NCBI RefSeq assembly: GCF_947492535.1
Contig: NZ_CANLNH010000006.1
Span: forward strand, 62,001 to 126,000
Direction: 5' to 3'
Origin: an uncultured Dokdonia sp.
Lineage (GTDB): Bacteria > Bacteroidota > Bacteroidia > Flavobacteriales > Flavobacteriaceae
Length of the DNA: 64,000 bases
This document shows positions 1-8,307 of this stretch, piece after piece. The stretch's first letter is position 1, and the number at the start of each line of letters is the position of its first letter. Both the position numbers and the translations under genes were made by a program. The notes under the pieces are model-generated. The model did not search any database and was not told where the DNA came from. It saw nothing but the letters and a program-made list of their open reading frames with translations.

Positions 1-1
1 A

Positions 2-445
2 AGTTCTTTAGATGTGGAATCTATGAGTGTTTCTGAAGGCTTTAGACGTATTATAGAAAATAAAGTGCAACATGTTCTTAAAAAGACAGATGAGTTATCA
101 AGTGTCGGAGCAAAAGTTACTGAACTTAACAATACATCGTATGTAGGACAAAATTTCAAAAAACAAATTAGTTGGTCATTTGCCTTTTTAGTGGGTATTG
201 TGATTGTAGGCTTCTTTATTATAGCAAATAGGGATGATCAAATACGTAAATCTATTTTTACTGGCGATGCAGGACTACAATTCATTACGATATTTTCTAT
301 CATTATTGCTATTATCTTATTTGGAATTACAGAGGTTCTTGGTGGAAAAGAAATTTCTGCGCTACTTGGCGGGATTTCAGGATATATTTTAGGGCGTAGT
401 AGTCTTTCAAAGCCTTTTAAAACCAAAGAAGCTAAAACGGAATGA
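2..445 (+). CDS. Small membrane protein, 5' end cut by window edge
   Basis: The frame is open from base 2 with no stop, so the true start may lie upstream; inside the window GTG 14 and ATG 23 are possible starts. Counting from GTG 14 there is a charged, helix-rich N-terminal part (1-50), two hydrophobic segments (about 53-71 and 88-107), a glycine-rich amphipathic stretch (116-127) and a basic tail. I do not recognise a family. It may be an accessory membrane protein of a gene outside the window. The coding call is fairly safe because codon use is smooth, but the function is unknown. Confidence 0.6.
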   Translation, partial: SSLDVESMSVSEGFRRIIENKVQHVLKKTDELSSVGAKVTELNNTSYVGQNFKKQISWSFAFLVGIVIVGFFIIANRDDQIRKSIFTGDAGLQFITIFSIIIAIILFGITEVLGGKEISALLGGISGYILGRSSLSKPFKTKEAKTE

Positions 446-711
446 TATTCTAATTGAAGAAACTCAATGTTGATAAACCTGTAAGACATTCTCAAGAGTG
501 TAAATTGAATCTATCTTTGCTTGTAGGTAGACTAATCATGCTGTCTGCTTAACTCATTTCAGTGTCTAGTGAAATCATGCTTAATACCTTGACACTAGAA
601 TAGATTTCTTTTGTCAGGTCTAAGACTTGTTATTTATTTAATCTTTTATAACAATCCCTAAAAAGATACATAGGGCTGCGTTAAAAAACTAAAATGGATA
701 TGAAATAGTAG
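446..711. other. Intergenic stretch without recognised feature
   Basis: This 266-base AT-rich gap separates a + strand gene from a - strand gene, so it is a convergent junction. I see no convincing stem-loop with a U tract, no RNA gene and no repeat in it. Confidence 0.5.
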
Positions 712-1269
712 TTATGATTTTATTTTAAACGTAGGAGTTGCGCAAGAAATAAGGGTTTCTTCCATCGTAGCTCCGATATATCCATAGCCTTTTTTATAGT
801 AGAATTTACAGGCAAAAGCATCAGCTTTGAAAGATATGACAACAAGATTTTTATAATTACAAAATGGTGTGTCAAGATTTCCATTACGTGTTTCGATCGT
901 ATAGGAAGATAAATTATCAGCTGTTTTCCAAGTATGTCCTTCTTTGAATGAAGGGTCAAAACGAACTGTTTCAGTTTCACAACATTCTTCATATTGGTAT
1001 ACAATACCATTTTCTTCTCTTAAGTATAAATACTCGGTGTTACCCGATTTCCAATTTTGTGCATATTCAATATACTCTTTCCCCTTTTTAATTTTAGTTC
1101 CAACATTCTTTTCAGAGTAGTAGGTATTTTGCCATAAAATCTTTTTGACTGCTATACTTAAAGGAAAATAACTATCCTCGACATATGATTCACAGAAAGT
1201 TTGTCCTTCTTTTTGTGCGTATGAAAAGGAAGTCATTACTAACAAACCAAGCAAAATAAAAATTCTCAT
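712..1269 (-). CDS. Secreted protein of unknown function
   Basis: 185 residues. Residues 1-18 are a clear signal peptide with an AQ cleavage site after Ala18. The mature part is rich in aromatic residues and has six cysteines, including a CC pair, that could form disulfides outside the cytoplasm. The pattern suggests a beta-rich periplasmic or surface protein, but no family is recognised. It lies alone, followed on the same strand by another small secreted protein. Confidence 0.65.
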   Translation of the reverse strand: MRIFILLGLLVMTSFSYAQKEGQTFCESYVEDSYFPLSIAVKKILWQNTYYSEKNVGTKIKKGKEYIEYAQNWKSGNTEYLYLREENGIVYQYEECCETETVRFDPSFKEGHTWKTADNLSSYTIETRNGNLDTPFCNYKNLVVISFKADAFACKFYYKKGYGYIGATMEETLISCATPTFKIKS

Positions 1270-1318
1270 ATCTAATATATAGGGTTAGATTATATGCATA
1301 CTAAAATACATTAAATAA

Positions 1319-1747
1319 TTAATGTGTCTTAAATAATTGTAACCCCTTGACAGTAGGAACTTTTGATTCAGAAAAACGAATGAACTGTCTATGAGTATTC
1401 GTTGATTTATTTTTATGAGATTTCTTATGAATACGCGCCTTCGTATTATTAAAATTGATCGTATGATTTATATCTATATCTGTTTCTTTTGCGTAGAATG
1501 AAATTACTTTCTTAGTGCCTTTCCAAGTTCCTTTTCCATAAAAATGTTCTTCTACACATAGATTACAGTTAAGATTTCTGTAGAAATGATATAAAAATGT
1601 ACCGTCTGTATTTAATGAGAGATGCCATTCATAAACTTCTCCACTTTCAGTTTTGTTTTTATTTGAGTATTCTCCTGCATATGTTGTTGTTTGAATAGAT
1701 GCTGCAATAGTACTCGTAACTAATAATAGTGTAAAAATTGACTTCAT
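1319..1747 (-). CDS. Small secreted protein of unknown function
   Basis: I choose the internal ATG at 1747, which gives MKSIFTLLLV and a textbook signal peptide; an upstream ATG at 1786 would add 13 polar residues before it and is less likely. The mature protein (about 120 residues) has alternating hydrophobic and polar positions, a GKGTWKG turn and a CNLC motif, suggesting a small beta-barrel-like fold of the kind seen in many Bacteroidetes hypothetical proteins. The C-terminal third is basic and low in complexity. No function can be assigned. Confidence 0.6.
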   Translation of the reverse strand: MKSIFTLLLVTSTIAASIQTTTYAGEYSNKNKTESGEVYEWHLSLNTDGTFLYHFYRNLNCNLCVEEHFYGKGTWKGTKKVISFYAKETDIDINHTINFNNTKARIHKKSHKNKSTNTHRQFIRFSESKVPTVKGLQLFKTH

Positions 1748-1812
1748 AAAAAGATGGTTATACTGATGATGCATATCCTTCACCAAGAACTAAGCCAAAA
1801 AAATGTTAAATA

Positions 1813-2442
1813 CTACTTCCGAGCTATAAGTAGAGTATGAGTTTCAAACACATCTTTTGTTTTTTTATAAGGAATCATAAGGTGTTCTTTGATTGTAAAA
1901 CCTTGTGATAAAAGAAGTTTCTTAATCTCTTGAGTAGTATGGTAATAGAAATACGTACGGTCACCAGTACTGCCTGTTATAAATCCTGAATCTCTATAAT
2001 CACCAGAAACAAAACTCAAATAAAGAATACCATTTCTATTGAGTAATGTATAGGTGTTTTTAATAAAATGTATGATATCATCTTTTGATAAGTAGGGGAT
2101 AATGAAACCACACATAATCCCGTGAAAAGACTTCTTTATGCTAGCAATATCTCTAGCGTCTATTTCTTGAAATGTACCAGTAGGGTTATTTTTTTGAGCT
2201 AAAGCAATCATATTTGATGAAACATCTGTTGCTCGTATTTTATAATTAGGATGTTGTAGTAGAAGATATTTAGTGATATTCCCAGGTCCACAGCCTATTT
2301 CAAGAATGGAAGCATTGTCGTTATTGATGAGTTCACAAAAGCGATCATAAGATGCATTATAAATATCAAGATTCATAAAGACTTCTTCATACCGTTTTGC
2401 AATGGTATTCCATGTTTTAGGGGTCTCTTGATACGGGTCCAT
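1813..2442 (-). CDS. Class I SAM-dependent methyltransferase
   Basis: 209 residues. Motif I is LEIGCGPGN (about 47-55), followed by an acidic motif II (ATDVSSNM) and a post-motif containing DARD. These are the S-adenosylmethionine-binding features of Rossmann-fold methyltransferases. The C-terminal part has the alternating strands typical of small-molecule enzymes of the UbiE/Methyltransf_25 type. The substrate cannot be told. It starts 4 bases after the stop of the GH9 gene on the same strand, so the two are probably co-transcribed, although no functional link is obvious. Confidence 0.85.
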   Translation of the reverse strand: MDPYQETPKTWNTIAKRYEEVFMNLDIYNASYDRFCELINNDNASILEIGCGPGNITKYLLLQHPNYKIRATDVSSNMIALAQKNNPTGTFQEIDARDIASIKKSFHGIMCGFIIPYLSKDDIIHFIKNTYTLLNRNGILYLSFVSGDYRDSGFITGSTGDRTYFYYHTTQEIKKLLLSQGFTIKEHLMIPYKKTKDVFETHTLLIARK

Positions 2443-2446
2443 TACA

Positions 2447-4147
2447 TTATTTACTTTCCTGCTCTAAAAACCCTAACACATAGATTGCCGCCGAATTCCA
2501 ATTTAAGCAAATCTCATTACTGGCATAACTTGGTGTTTGGTCTACCCATGAATTCATAGGAAAGGTGTTTTCTGGATAGGTAACATCATTACGATCTTGC
2601 TTTGACATATTAGGACCTCCAGAAATAAAACCAGGAACAGGGGCTTCTATACCATCTCCAGCACTTTGCCTGTGGTGAATATTAATAGGGGTCTTATCTC
2701 CATGGCCTGTAATAAAACTATATCCGGTAGCATTTTTACCAAATACATAATCTGTGATTTCTAGAACTGTAGTTAGGTATTCTGGCTTTTTAGTAATACG
2801 ATAAGCTTGTGCAATAATCATTGCAGCATTTAATACATCACTATTCGATCCCCAATTAAATACTGTAATGGGTTGAAAGTAATCATTTGACTTAGTTGTT
2901 GCTACCAGTGTATCTGCAGCTTGGATAATATTTTCTTTTAGATAATTAACAAATCCTGTATTCTTTGCTTGATCGATAAGCGCAAAAGCAGCAATAAATT
3001 TCATATAATTATTCCAACTTCCTCCTTTGTATACATTGAGACGAATAGCATGCTCTCTTAAGTAATTTTCATATTCCTGCTCTCCAGTACTTAGATATAA
3101 CTCAGCTGCAGCCCAATACCATTCTTCCGAAAAGTTGGCATCGCCGTATTCTCCGGTTAAAATATCTTCTGGGTTTTTAAAGGCAATATCAGAATTATTT
3201 TTTGCCCATTCCCAGGCCATTTTCGCAGAAGCGAGACACCTATCAGCAAACTCAGTATCGATGTCTTTATAAAGTCGATATCCTTTTGCCGCTACGCCTG
3301 CTAAATCAAGACTTGGCGCGGTACCTTTGCCAATAATAAATCGCTCTGCTTTTCCTTCTTCAGGAAGCGTCATATCTGTAAAACGTTTTGTCGTTAATTT
3401 GAAAAACACACCCCCATCATCATCCTGCATAGTGAGTAACCAATCAAGTTCGTATTTAAATTCGTCAAGGATATCTGGTATCTTATTACCACTTTCAGGT
3501 ATGTTAAGACTCATGTCAGGCAGTACATTTGGGTATTGCTCATACAATGTCATCATTTGGCCTAATGGAAAAGCACCATTAATGACATACTTTCCAAAAT
3601 CTCCAGCATCATACCAACCTTTTGGAGATGCTATAGTGCCTGTACGTCCAGAAGAAGGATGAAATGTCACTTCAGTATCAAGATGCCCTGCATTGCGCGC
3701 CCAAACGCCTGCATATTTTTCGTCCAAAGCAGTACTCGCACGTTGATAATACAATGATTTTACACTAGCTGTAAAAACATCAGTTAATACTTTTTTCTTA
3801 ATTTCAAAAGGGTAGGAGTAGCCTATGTTTTCTATATAGACACTATAACTACCAGGTGTTGTAAAGTCAGAAAAATCTGCGATACGTACCGTTTCCCCTG
3901 CAAGATCCCATGTATATGTTTCTGATAAAGGCCCTTCAAATATAGATTCACGAGTTTGTTGATCAATAAGATAGAAGGTAGTTGCTTGTGTCGTATCGGT
4001 TATAATTGCCTTTTTAAGCGCTTCTGGATAATATCCTACTTGATTGATTCGGAATGCATTGGCACTGTTTGTTGTGTATTTAGGTAATGCCTCTTTGCAA
4101 GAGCTTACCAGGATGAGTGTGGTTAGTAATAGTAGATAGTTTCGCAT
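2447..4147 (-). CDS. Glycoside hydrolase family 9 endoglucanase, lipoprotein
   Basis: 566 residues with a lipoprotein signal ending at Cys17 (VSSC), so probably anchored to a membrane or exported to the surface. Residues about 30-115 form the N-terminal Ig-like domain of GH9 enzymes (NQVGYYP motif). The (alpha/alpha)6 catalytic domain follows: the WYDAGD motif at 178-183 supplies the Asp180 and Asp183 pair that activates water, GHGDK...HHR is a substrate-binding segment, and SYASNEICLNWN near the C terminus carries the catalytic Glu. The enzyme should cut beta-1,4-glucans or related glucans. No CBM or SusC/SusD pair is beside it, so it is not part of a classic PUL here. Confidence 0.92.
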   Translation of the reverse strand: MRNYLLLLTTLILVSSCKEALPKYTTNSANAFRINQVGYYPEALKKAIITDTTQATTFYLIDQQTRESIFEGPLSETYTWDLAGETVRIADFSDFTTPGSYSVYIENIGYSYPFEIKKKVLTDVFTASVKSLYYQRASTALDEKYAGVWARNAGHLDTEVTFHPSSGRTGTIASPKGWYDAGDFGKYVINGAFPLGQMMTLYEQYPNVLPDMSLNIPESGNKIPDILDEFKYELDWLLTMQDDDGGVFFKLTTKRFTDMTLPEEGKAERFIIGKGTAPSLDLAGVAAKGYRLYKDIDTEFADRCLASAKMAWEWAKNNSDIAFKNPEDILTGEYGDANFSEEWYWAAAELYLSTGEQEYENYLREHAIRLNVYKGGSWNNYMKFIAAFALIDQAKNTGFVNYLKENIIQAADTLVATTKSNDYFQPITVFNWGSNSDVLNAAMIIAQAYRITKKPEYLTTVLEITDYVFGKNATGYSFITGHGDKTPINIHHRQSAGDGIEAPVPGFISGGPNMSKQDRNDVTYPENTFPMNSWVDQTPSYASNEICLNWNSAAIYVLGFLEQESK

Positions 4148-4231
4148 TCTATAAAGATACAGAATGCTTTGTTTTATAGATATTTCTAACTAATTTTTAA
4201 CCGATAACGTTTTCGCTTTGGTTATGATGTG

Positions 4232-4300
4232 GTATACGCTTTAACGCTTCGCTCTACCTATGGTCGTGAATCTCACAGGCTCAATTTCGCGAAAGCGTAT
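4232..4300. repeat. 70-base interspersed repeat with inverted ends, copy 1
   Basis: The element begins GTATACGCTTT and ends CGCGAAAGCGTATA, so its ends are inverted copies of each other. The interior contains TGGTCGTGAATCTCACA. A second copy with about ten mismatches lies at 11869-11939. It lies downstream of the T9SS nuclease gene. It could be a MITE- or REP-like element and contains the abundant TTTCGCGAAA core at 4285-4294. Confidence 0.7.
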
Positions 4301-4312
4301 AAAGCCATATTT

Positions 4313-6280
4313 CTATTCCACCACCAAACGCAATGTTTCGATTCCTTTTTGAGTGGTCACTTTTACAAGATAAATACCTGATGATAATACAAGAGGAATA
4401 CGTGTTGTATCTTGAATAGGAGTTGTGAGTACTTCTTGGCCTAAAACCGTATAGATAGTAGCGTTTCCTGAACTATTTGGTGTTTCTATAGTCAATACAT
4501 CATTTACAGGATTAGGATACATACGAATGTTTTGAGACGTAAAGGATTCGGTACTTAAGGGTAAGTTATAAACTTCTCCTATATTATCTCCCCATATATA
4601 TTCAGCAAGATCTGGTAAATCTATAAATGGATTCCGATTGAATTGCCATGTATAAACGACATTATTTCGGTTGAGTTCATAATCATCAGCAGGGTCATTG
4701 CGATACCAATCTAATAAGATATCTAGATCTCCTAATTCACCCACAGTACTATTGTCTGGATTTCCAGAAACAACTTCCAAGCCATTGTAGCGTATGGTTA
4801 AGAAAAATATGCCTCTAGCGACATCTCCTTGCCAGCTTCCTTGTGTATTTTCAGGACCGTTGTATTCGCCATAATCTGAATTACCACGGGCACTATTTTC
4901 AGGGCCGTCTGTTGCGCGTAAGCCGTGTGCATCACTATTGGCATGACGTAATGAGTCTGCTTCGGTGGTAAAGAAGATATCGATACCATCAGCAATTTCA
5001 TCTAAGTCTATATCATTAAACCCACCACGAGATCTTGGGTAGGTATGCTCTCTGTTCCAAAGACCCACATTACTTCCTCCAGATGTTTGAAAATCCAATT
5101 TTGGACGTTGTTGTTCAGTATATAATAACCAAACTTGATTGCTATTTAAGGGGCTTTGGTCTGCTTCGTTTAAAATATCAATAACATCTGTATAGGTTTG
5201 TGCTCTTACAACATCCGGATCTGCAATAATATCCTGAATTGCTTGGATAAGTTCGTCGCCAGCCAAACCATCAATGCTATCATAGTATCCTTCGGGTTGG
5301 GTACTTTCTACTTGATCAAATGTTGGATTTAAAGGTGTTCCCCAAGCAGCTACTGTGAAATCATTGTCAATAACCCGGATCTGCATATTATCATTTAATC
5401 GTGTGAATATATCTGGAAGTTCACCAAAAGTAATTTGTAATACTTCATCGCCTTCATCATCACTATCGTCTATCAATTGAATGGTAGTGGTTGCTGTATT
5501 TGATCCGTTAGGAATGGTGATCATAGTCGCTCCTGTAAAATCAGATGTGTCAAAGGTTCCATTAGAAAGGGATATTTCAAACTCAAGTGTTTCTGTAACA
5601 TTCTCTTCTGTAGTAAAGACAATATCAAAACTATCACCCTCTGTATATTGGTCATTAGGAACTGTAAATCCAATCCCATTTATAAATTCTCCGGTGCCAT
5701 CATTTAATACGCCAGGCGTAGGTGGCCCTACAAAATATGTCCCGTCATTATCACGTTGTATGGATTCTGTGGTTTGATTGCCATTTTCTCCTTCATTGAT
5801 CTGTTCTGTTAGCCCTAGTAATCCTAATAGTACCGTATCATCAGGATCATTCGTGTCGTGTGCTAATGCATCTATAAGATTTGTTGTTGTAGCAAGTGTA
5901 CCATCAGGAAATTCAGAAGCATTTCCTTGGTAAATAGCAACTGCATCTGCACCATTCTGAATGGTACTATCAAATAATATAAAATCGCCAACAGGAGAGA
6001 CATCATTATTTGACATCAAGAATATTCCGTTGACGTCTGTTGTAAAGCCATCAAGATCTAAAGCAAAATAACTAGAGTCATTTCCGCTTGTTGATCCATT
6101 AAAAAGAACCAGTACAAAACCATCTAGTGGCATTTGTGGGGTATCTGATTTTAGTTCTATAAACTCCATGGTATCTGTACTAGGAGTGTCAGAATCTAAT
6201 TCGTTAATAACGATTTGTGCTTGAGTAGTATATGAGCATATAACTAAACAAGCACTTAAGATAAGTTGATAAGTGCGCAT
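4313..6280 (-). CDS. T9SS-secreted endonuclease I-family nuclease with lamin-tail domain
   Basis: 655 residues. A signal peptide (1-21) is followed by a lamin-tail-like domain (about 22-118, VINELDSD start), a Calx-beta-like region (about 205-308, ending RVIDND) and a His-Me finger nuclease of the endonuclease I/NucM type. The nuclease motif is NREHTYPRS (409-417), with His412 the likely general base, and further conserved HANSDAHGLR and NSARGN motifs around 446-467. Residues about 585-655 are a T9SS type A sorting domain (MYPNPVND, then GIYLVKV). It should cleave extracellular DNA or RNA for defence, biofilm turnover or nutrient supply. Confidence 0.88.
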   Translation of the reverse strand: MRTYQLILSACLVICSYTTQAQIVINELDSDTPSTDTMEFIELKSDTPQMPLDGFVLVLFNGSTSGNDSSYFALDLDGFTTDVNGIFLMSNNDVSPVGDFILFDSTIQNGADAVAIYQGNASEFPDGTLATTTNLIDALAHDTNDPDDTVLLGLLGLTEQINEGENGNQTTESIQRDNDGTYFVGPPTPGVLNDGTGEFINGIGFTVPNDQYTEGDSFDIVFTTEENVTETLEFEISLSNGTFDTSDFTGATMITIPNGSNTATTTIQLIDDSDDEGDEVLQITFGELPDIFTRLNDNMQIRVIDNDFTVAAWGTPLNPTFDQVESTQPEGYYDSIDGLAGDELIQAIQDIIADPDVVRAQTYTDVIDILNEADQSPLNSNQVWLLYTEQQRPKLDFQTSGGSNVGLWNREHTYPRSRGGFNDIDLDEIADGIDIFFTTEADSLRHANSDAHGLRATDGPENSARGNSDYGEYNGPENTQGSWQGDVARGIFFLTIRYNGLEVVSGNPDNSTVGELGDLDILLDWYRNDPADDYELNRNNVVYTWQFNRNPFIDLPDLAEYIWGDNIGEVYNLPLSTESFTSQNIRMYPNPVNDVLTIETPNSSGNATIYTVLGQEVLTTPIQDTTRIPLVLSSGIYLVKVTTQKGIETLRLVVE

Positions 6281-6284
6281 ACTA

Positions 6285-6292
6285 CAAAGGTA
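6285..6292 (-). promoter_or_regulatory. Possible -7 box of the nuclease gene
   Basis: On the - strand this reads TACCTTTG, matching the Bacteroidetes -7 consensus TAnnTTTG. It ends only 4 bases before the ATG at 6280, which would give an almost leaderless mRNA. I see no TTG at the expected -33 distance, so the call is weak. Confidence 0.3.
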
Positions 6293-6359
6293 CGCGGAAT
6301 ACCGTGTTTCTAGATGAACAAAAGGTTACGTTTTGTCAACAAAAAGCTTTTGTTACTAA

Positions 6360-7415
6360 CTAATTGCGTATGATATGTTCAAAACACTGTTGGGCACTTT
6401 GAACCGCTCCTTCCATATATCCACCATAATAGGAAGCTGTTTCTGATCCCGCTATATAAAATCTGTTATTGTATAAAACTTCTTGATATATAGCTTGTCC
6501 ATTGTTTTGATGGGGTAACACATAGTTTTCATAAGGAGTATACGTAAATAGCTGTTTTTGCCATACTGTTTCTTCATATGATATGTATTCTAATGCTCTT
6601 TTACCAAATGTACGCGTGAGTTGCGACAATACTTTTTCTTTACGTTCCTCTTTTGTGCTATTTGATAGATTACTGTTTAAGAAGCCTTTTAATGCATATT
6701 TCTCACTTTCTATAGTAGCGTGGTCATACATTTCTGTAATAGGGCCTACGTTACTAAATAAAGTGCCTGACCAGTTGTTTTCTCTCCAGAATGGTGTGAG
6801 GTAGGAAACCCCAAACTTAATAGATTCTCCCATCCACGTATGTGTTTTCTTTGCAATCGTTGTAATCTCTTCAGGGAGTTCAGGTGAAAATTGTATGGAT
6901 GTAGCTAATAGGTTAGGAGGTAAGGTACTTATTACTTTTGAGGCGGTATACGTTTTGTCTTTCGTTTTTACTTCTATAGAAGCATCAGAAACTTCTATGT
7001 TTGTTACTATCGTATTCAGATGAATTTCTTCTCTTTCTAGGGCTTTTGCTAGTTTATGAATCAATGCACTGCTCCCACCTTGTATTCTGTAACTAGGACT
7101 TTCGTTAGGTGGTAATTGTACTTCCTGAGGTGCTTGCATAGGGATAGGTTCATACCATGCAGACCCTTCTGTATATTGAGCATATATAGGAATATCTAAC
7201 TCTTGAAGTAAACGTACTAAAGCTGTATGTTGCTGTCCTAGCCATGTAGCTCCCATTTCAATAGGAGTTTCTTGAGCAGAAAGATGTGTGTATATTCGGC
7301 CGCCTATGCGATTTCTAGCTTCTAGTAGTATAACTGGAATTCCTTGTTTTTTAAGTCGATAAGCAAGCAATAGCCCTGTTAATCCCGCACCTATAATTAA
7401 TACATTCTTTTTCAT
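6360..7415 (-). CDS. Flavin monoamine oxidase family protein
   Basis: 351 residues, somewhat short for the family (usually 430 or more). GAGLTG at 9-14 is the dinucleotide-binding fingerprint for FAD, followed by LEARNRIGGRIYT, the second FAD-binding signature of amine oxidases. Near the C terminus YYGGYMEGAVQSA is the conserved segment closing the FAD site. It should oxidise an amine with release of aldehyde, ammonia and peroxide, or act as a related desaturase. It is followed within 10 bases by no other gene on its 3' side and preceded by a GNAT gene on the same strand, suggesting one transcript. Confidence 0.85.
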   Translation of the reverse strand: MKKNVLIIGAGLTGLLLAYRLKKQGIPVILLEARNRIGGRIYTHLSAQETPIEMGATWLGQQHTALVRLLQELDIPIYAQYTEGSAWYEPIPMQAPQEVQLPPNESPSYRIQGGSSALIHKLAKALEREEIHLNTIVTNIEVSDASIEVKTKDKTYTASKVISTLPPNLLATSIQFSPELPEEITTIAKKTHTWMGESIKFGVSYLTPFWRENNWSGTLFSNVGPITEMYDHATIESEKYALKGFLNSNLSNSTKEERKEKVLSQLTRTFGKRALEYISYEETVWQKQLFTYTPYENYVLPHQNNGQAIYQEVLYNNRFYIAGSETASYYGGYMEGAVQSAQQCFEHIIRN

Positions 7416-7424
7416 AGATCAAAA

Positions 7425-7871
7425 CTATAAAAGCTTTTCAAAACATACACTGTTTTCTATACCTATATATTGTCCATAATTAGAAATTTGAACGTACCCA
7501 TTCTTTTTATATAACGCAATAGCTTCTGGTTGTCGGATGCCTGTTTCAAGTACACATTTTGTATAATCAAGCTCTTTTGCCCAAATTTCTAGCTGAAGTA
7601 GTAGCTGTGTTGCTAGCCCTTTGCCTCTTTGAGATGGCATAACATACATCCGTTTGACTTCTACAGTAGTAGCATCATAAGTTTTTATAGCGCCACAGCC
7701 GACAGCTTCCGACTCATGGTATAAAACAACACAATGTTGTAATGTGTCAATACTATTGAATTGATGATAAAAAGCATGCTCATCACCATCTCTTTGTGCC
7801 AGTTCTGCATCTAGGTAGCTAACTAATGTTATAAAATCAGGATGTGTAGATGTAACTCTTTTACATACCAT
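7425..7871 (-). CDS. GNAT family N-acetyltransferase
   Basis: 148 residues. Acetyl-CoA-binding motif A is visible as VKRMYVMPSQRGKGLA with the Q81-R82-G83-K84-G85-L86-A87 pyrophosphate loop. The C-terminal motif B contains ETGIRQPEAIALYKKNGY, usual for GNAT enzymes. The acceptor is unknown. It lies 9 bases upstream of the monoamine oxidase gene and 1 base after the YbjQ-like gene, so all three are likely one operon. Confidence 0.88.
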   Translation of the reverse strand: MVCKRVTSTHPDFITLVSYLDAELAQRDGDEHAFYHQFNSIDTLQHCVVLYHESEAVGCGAIKTYDATTVEVKRMYVMPSQRGKGLATQLLLQLEIWAKELDYTKCVLETGIRQPEAIALYKKNGYVQISNYGQYIGIENSVCFEKLL

Positions 7872-7872
7872 A

Positions 7873-8193
7873 TTAGTGTACTCTTACTGCAGTTCCTATG
7901 ACAGAGATCATCGTAACTCCTGTGGTACTCATCATTTCAATATCTACAGTAATCCCAACAATGGCATTCGCTTGTTTTTCTGTAGCTTGTGCTTTTAGTT
8001 TTTCGAAAGCACTTTCTTTTGCTGCTTCTAGTCCTTTCTCATAATTTTCATAGTACTTGGTACTATTAAACATATCTTTAAAAGACATTCCCTTGGATGA
8101 TGAAGTATTAGAAGTATAGGTTGTTCCTATAATAATCCCTAAGTAGTTTGTGATTTGTTTTCCGTCTATACTATTGGTGGTCGTTAATATCAT
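7873..8193 (-). CDS. YbjQ / UPF0145 (DUF74) family protein
   Basis: 106 residues. The start MILTTTNSIDGK, the following YLGIIIGTTY strand and the end AIVGITVDIEMMS...GTAVRV match the pentameric YbjQ family, sometimes described as heavy-metal-binding on weak evidence. Members are cytoplasmic and of unknown role. The central helix has the YEKGLEAAKESAFEKLKAQA pattern of the family. First gene of the short YbjQ-GNAT-oxidase run. Confidence 0.85.
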   Translation of the reverse strand: MILTTTNSIDGKQITNYLGIIIGTTYTSNTSSSKGMSFKDMFNSTKYYENYEKGLEAAKESAFEKLKAQATEKQANAIVGITVDIEMMSTTGVTMISVIGTAVRVH

Positions 8194-8254
8194 ATATATG
8201 TTGTTTTGCTAGTTAGTATTAGAATGAAGCAAGTTGTTACATGAAATCATCCTA

Positions 8255-8278
8255 TATACGCTTTCGCGAAAGCGTATA
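8255..8278. repeat. Perfect 24-base palindrome containing GCTTTCGCGAAAGC
   Basis: Both halves are exact reverse complements centred between 8266 and 8267, with TATAC/GTATA flanks around the 14-base core. It lies in the 114-base gap between two - strand genes. One of at least 13 dispersed copies of the TTTCGCGAAA core in this window. Confidence 0.85.
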
Positions 8279-8307
8279 AAACCTACTTTAATAATTTAAT
8301 AGGTTAT

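Noticed and set aside
3327-3662. Antisense open frame over the GH9 gene
   Set aside because: Entirely within a confident GH9 coding region and with no independent support.
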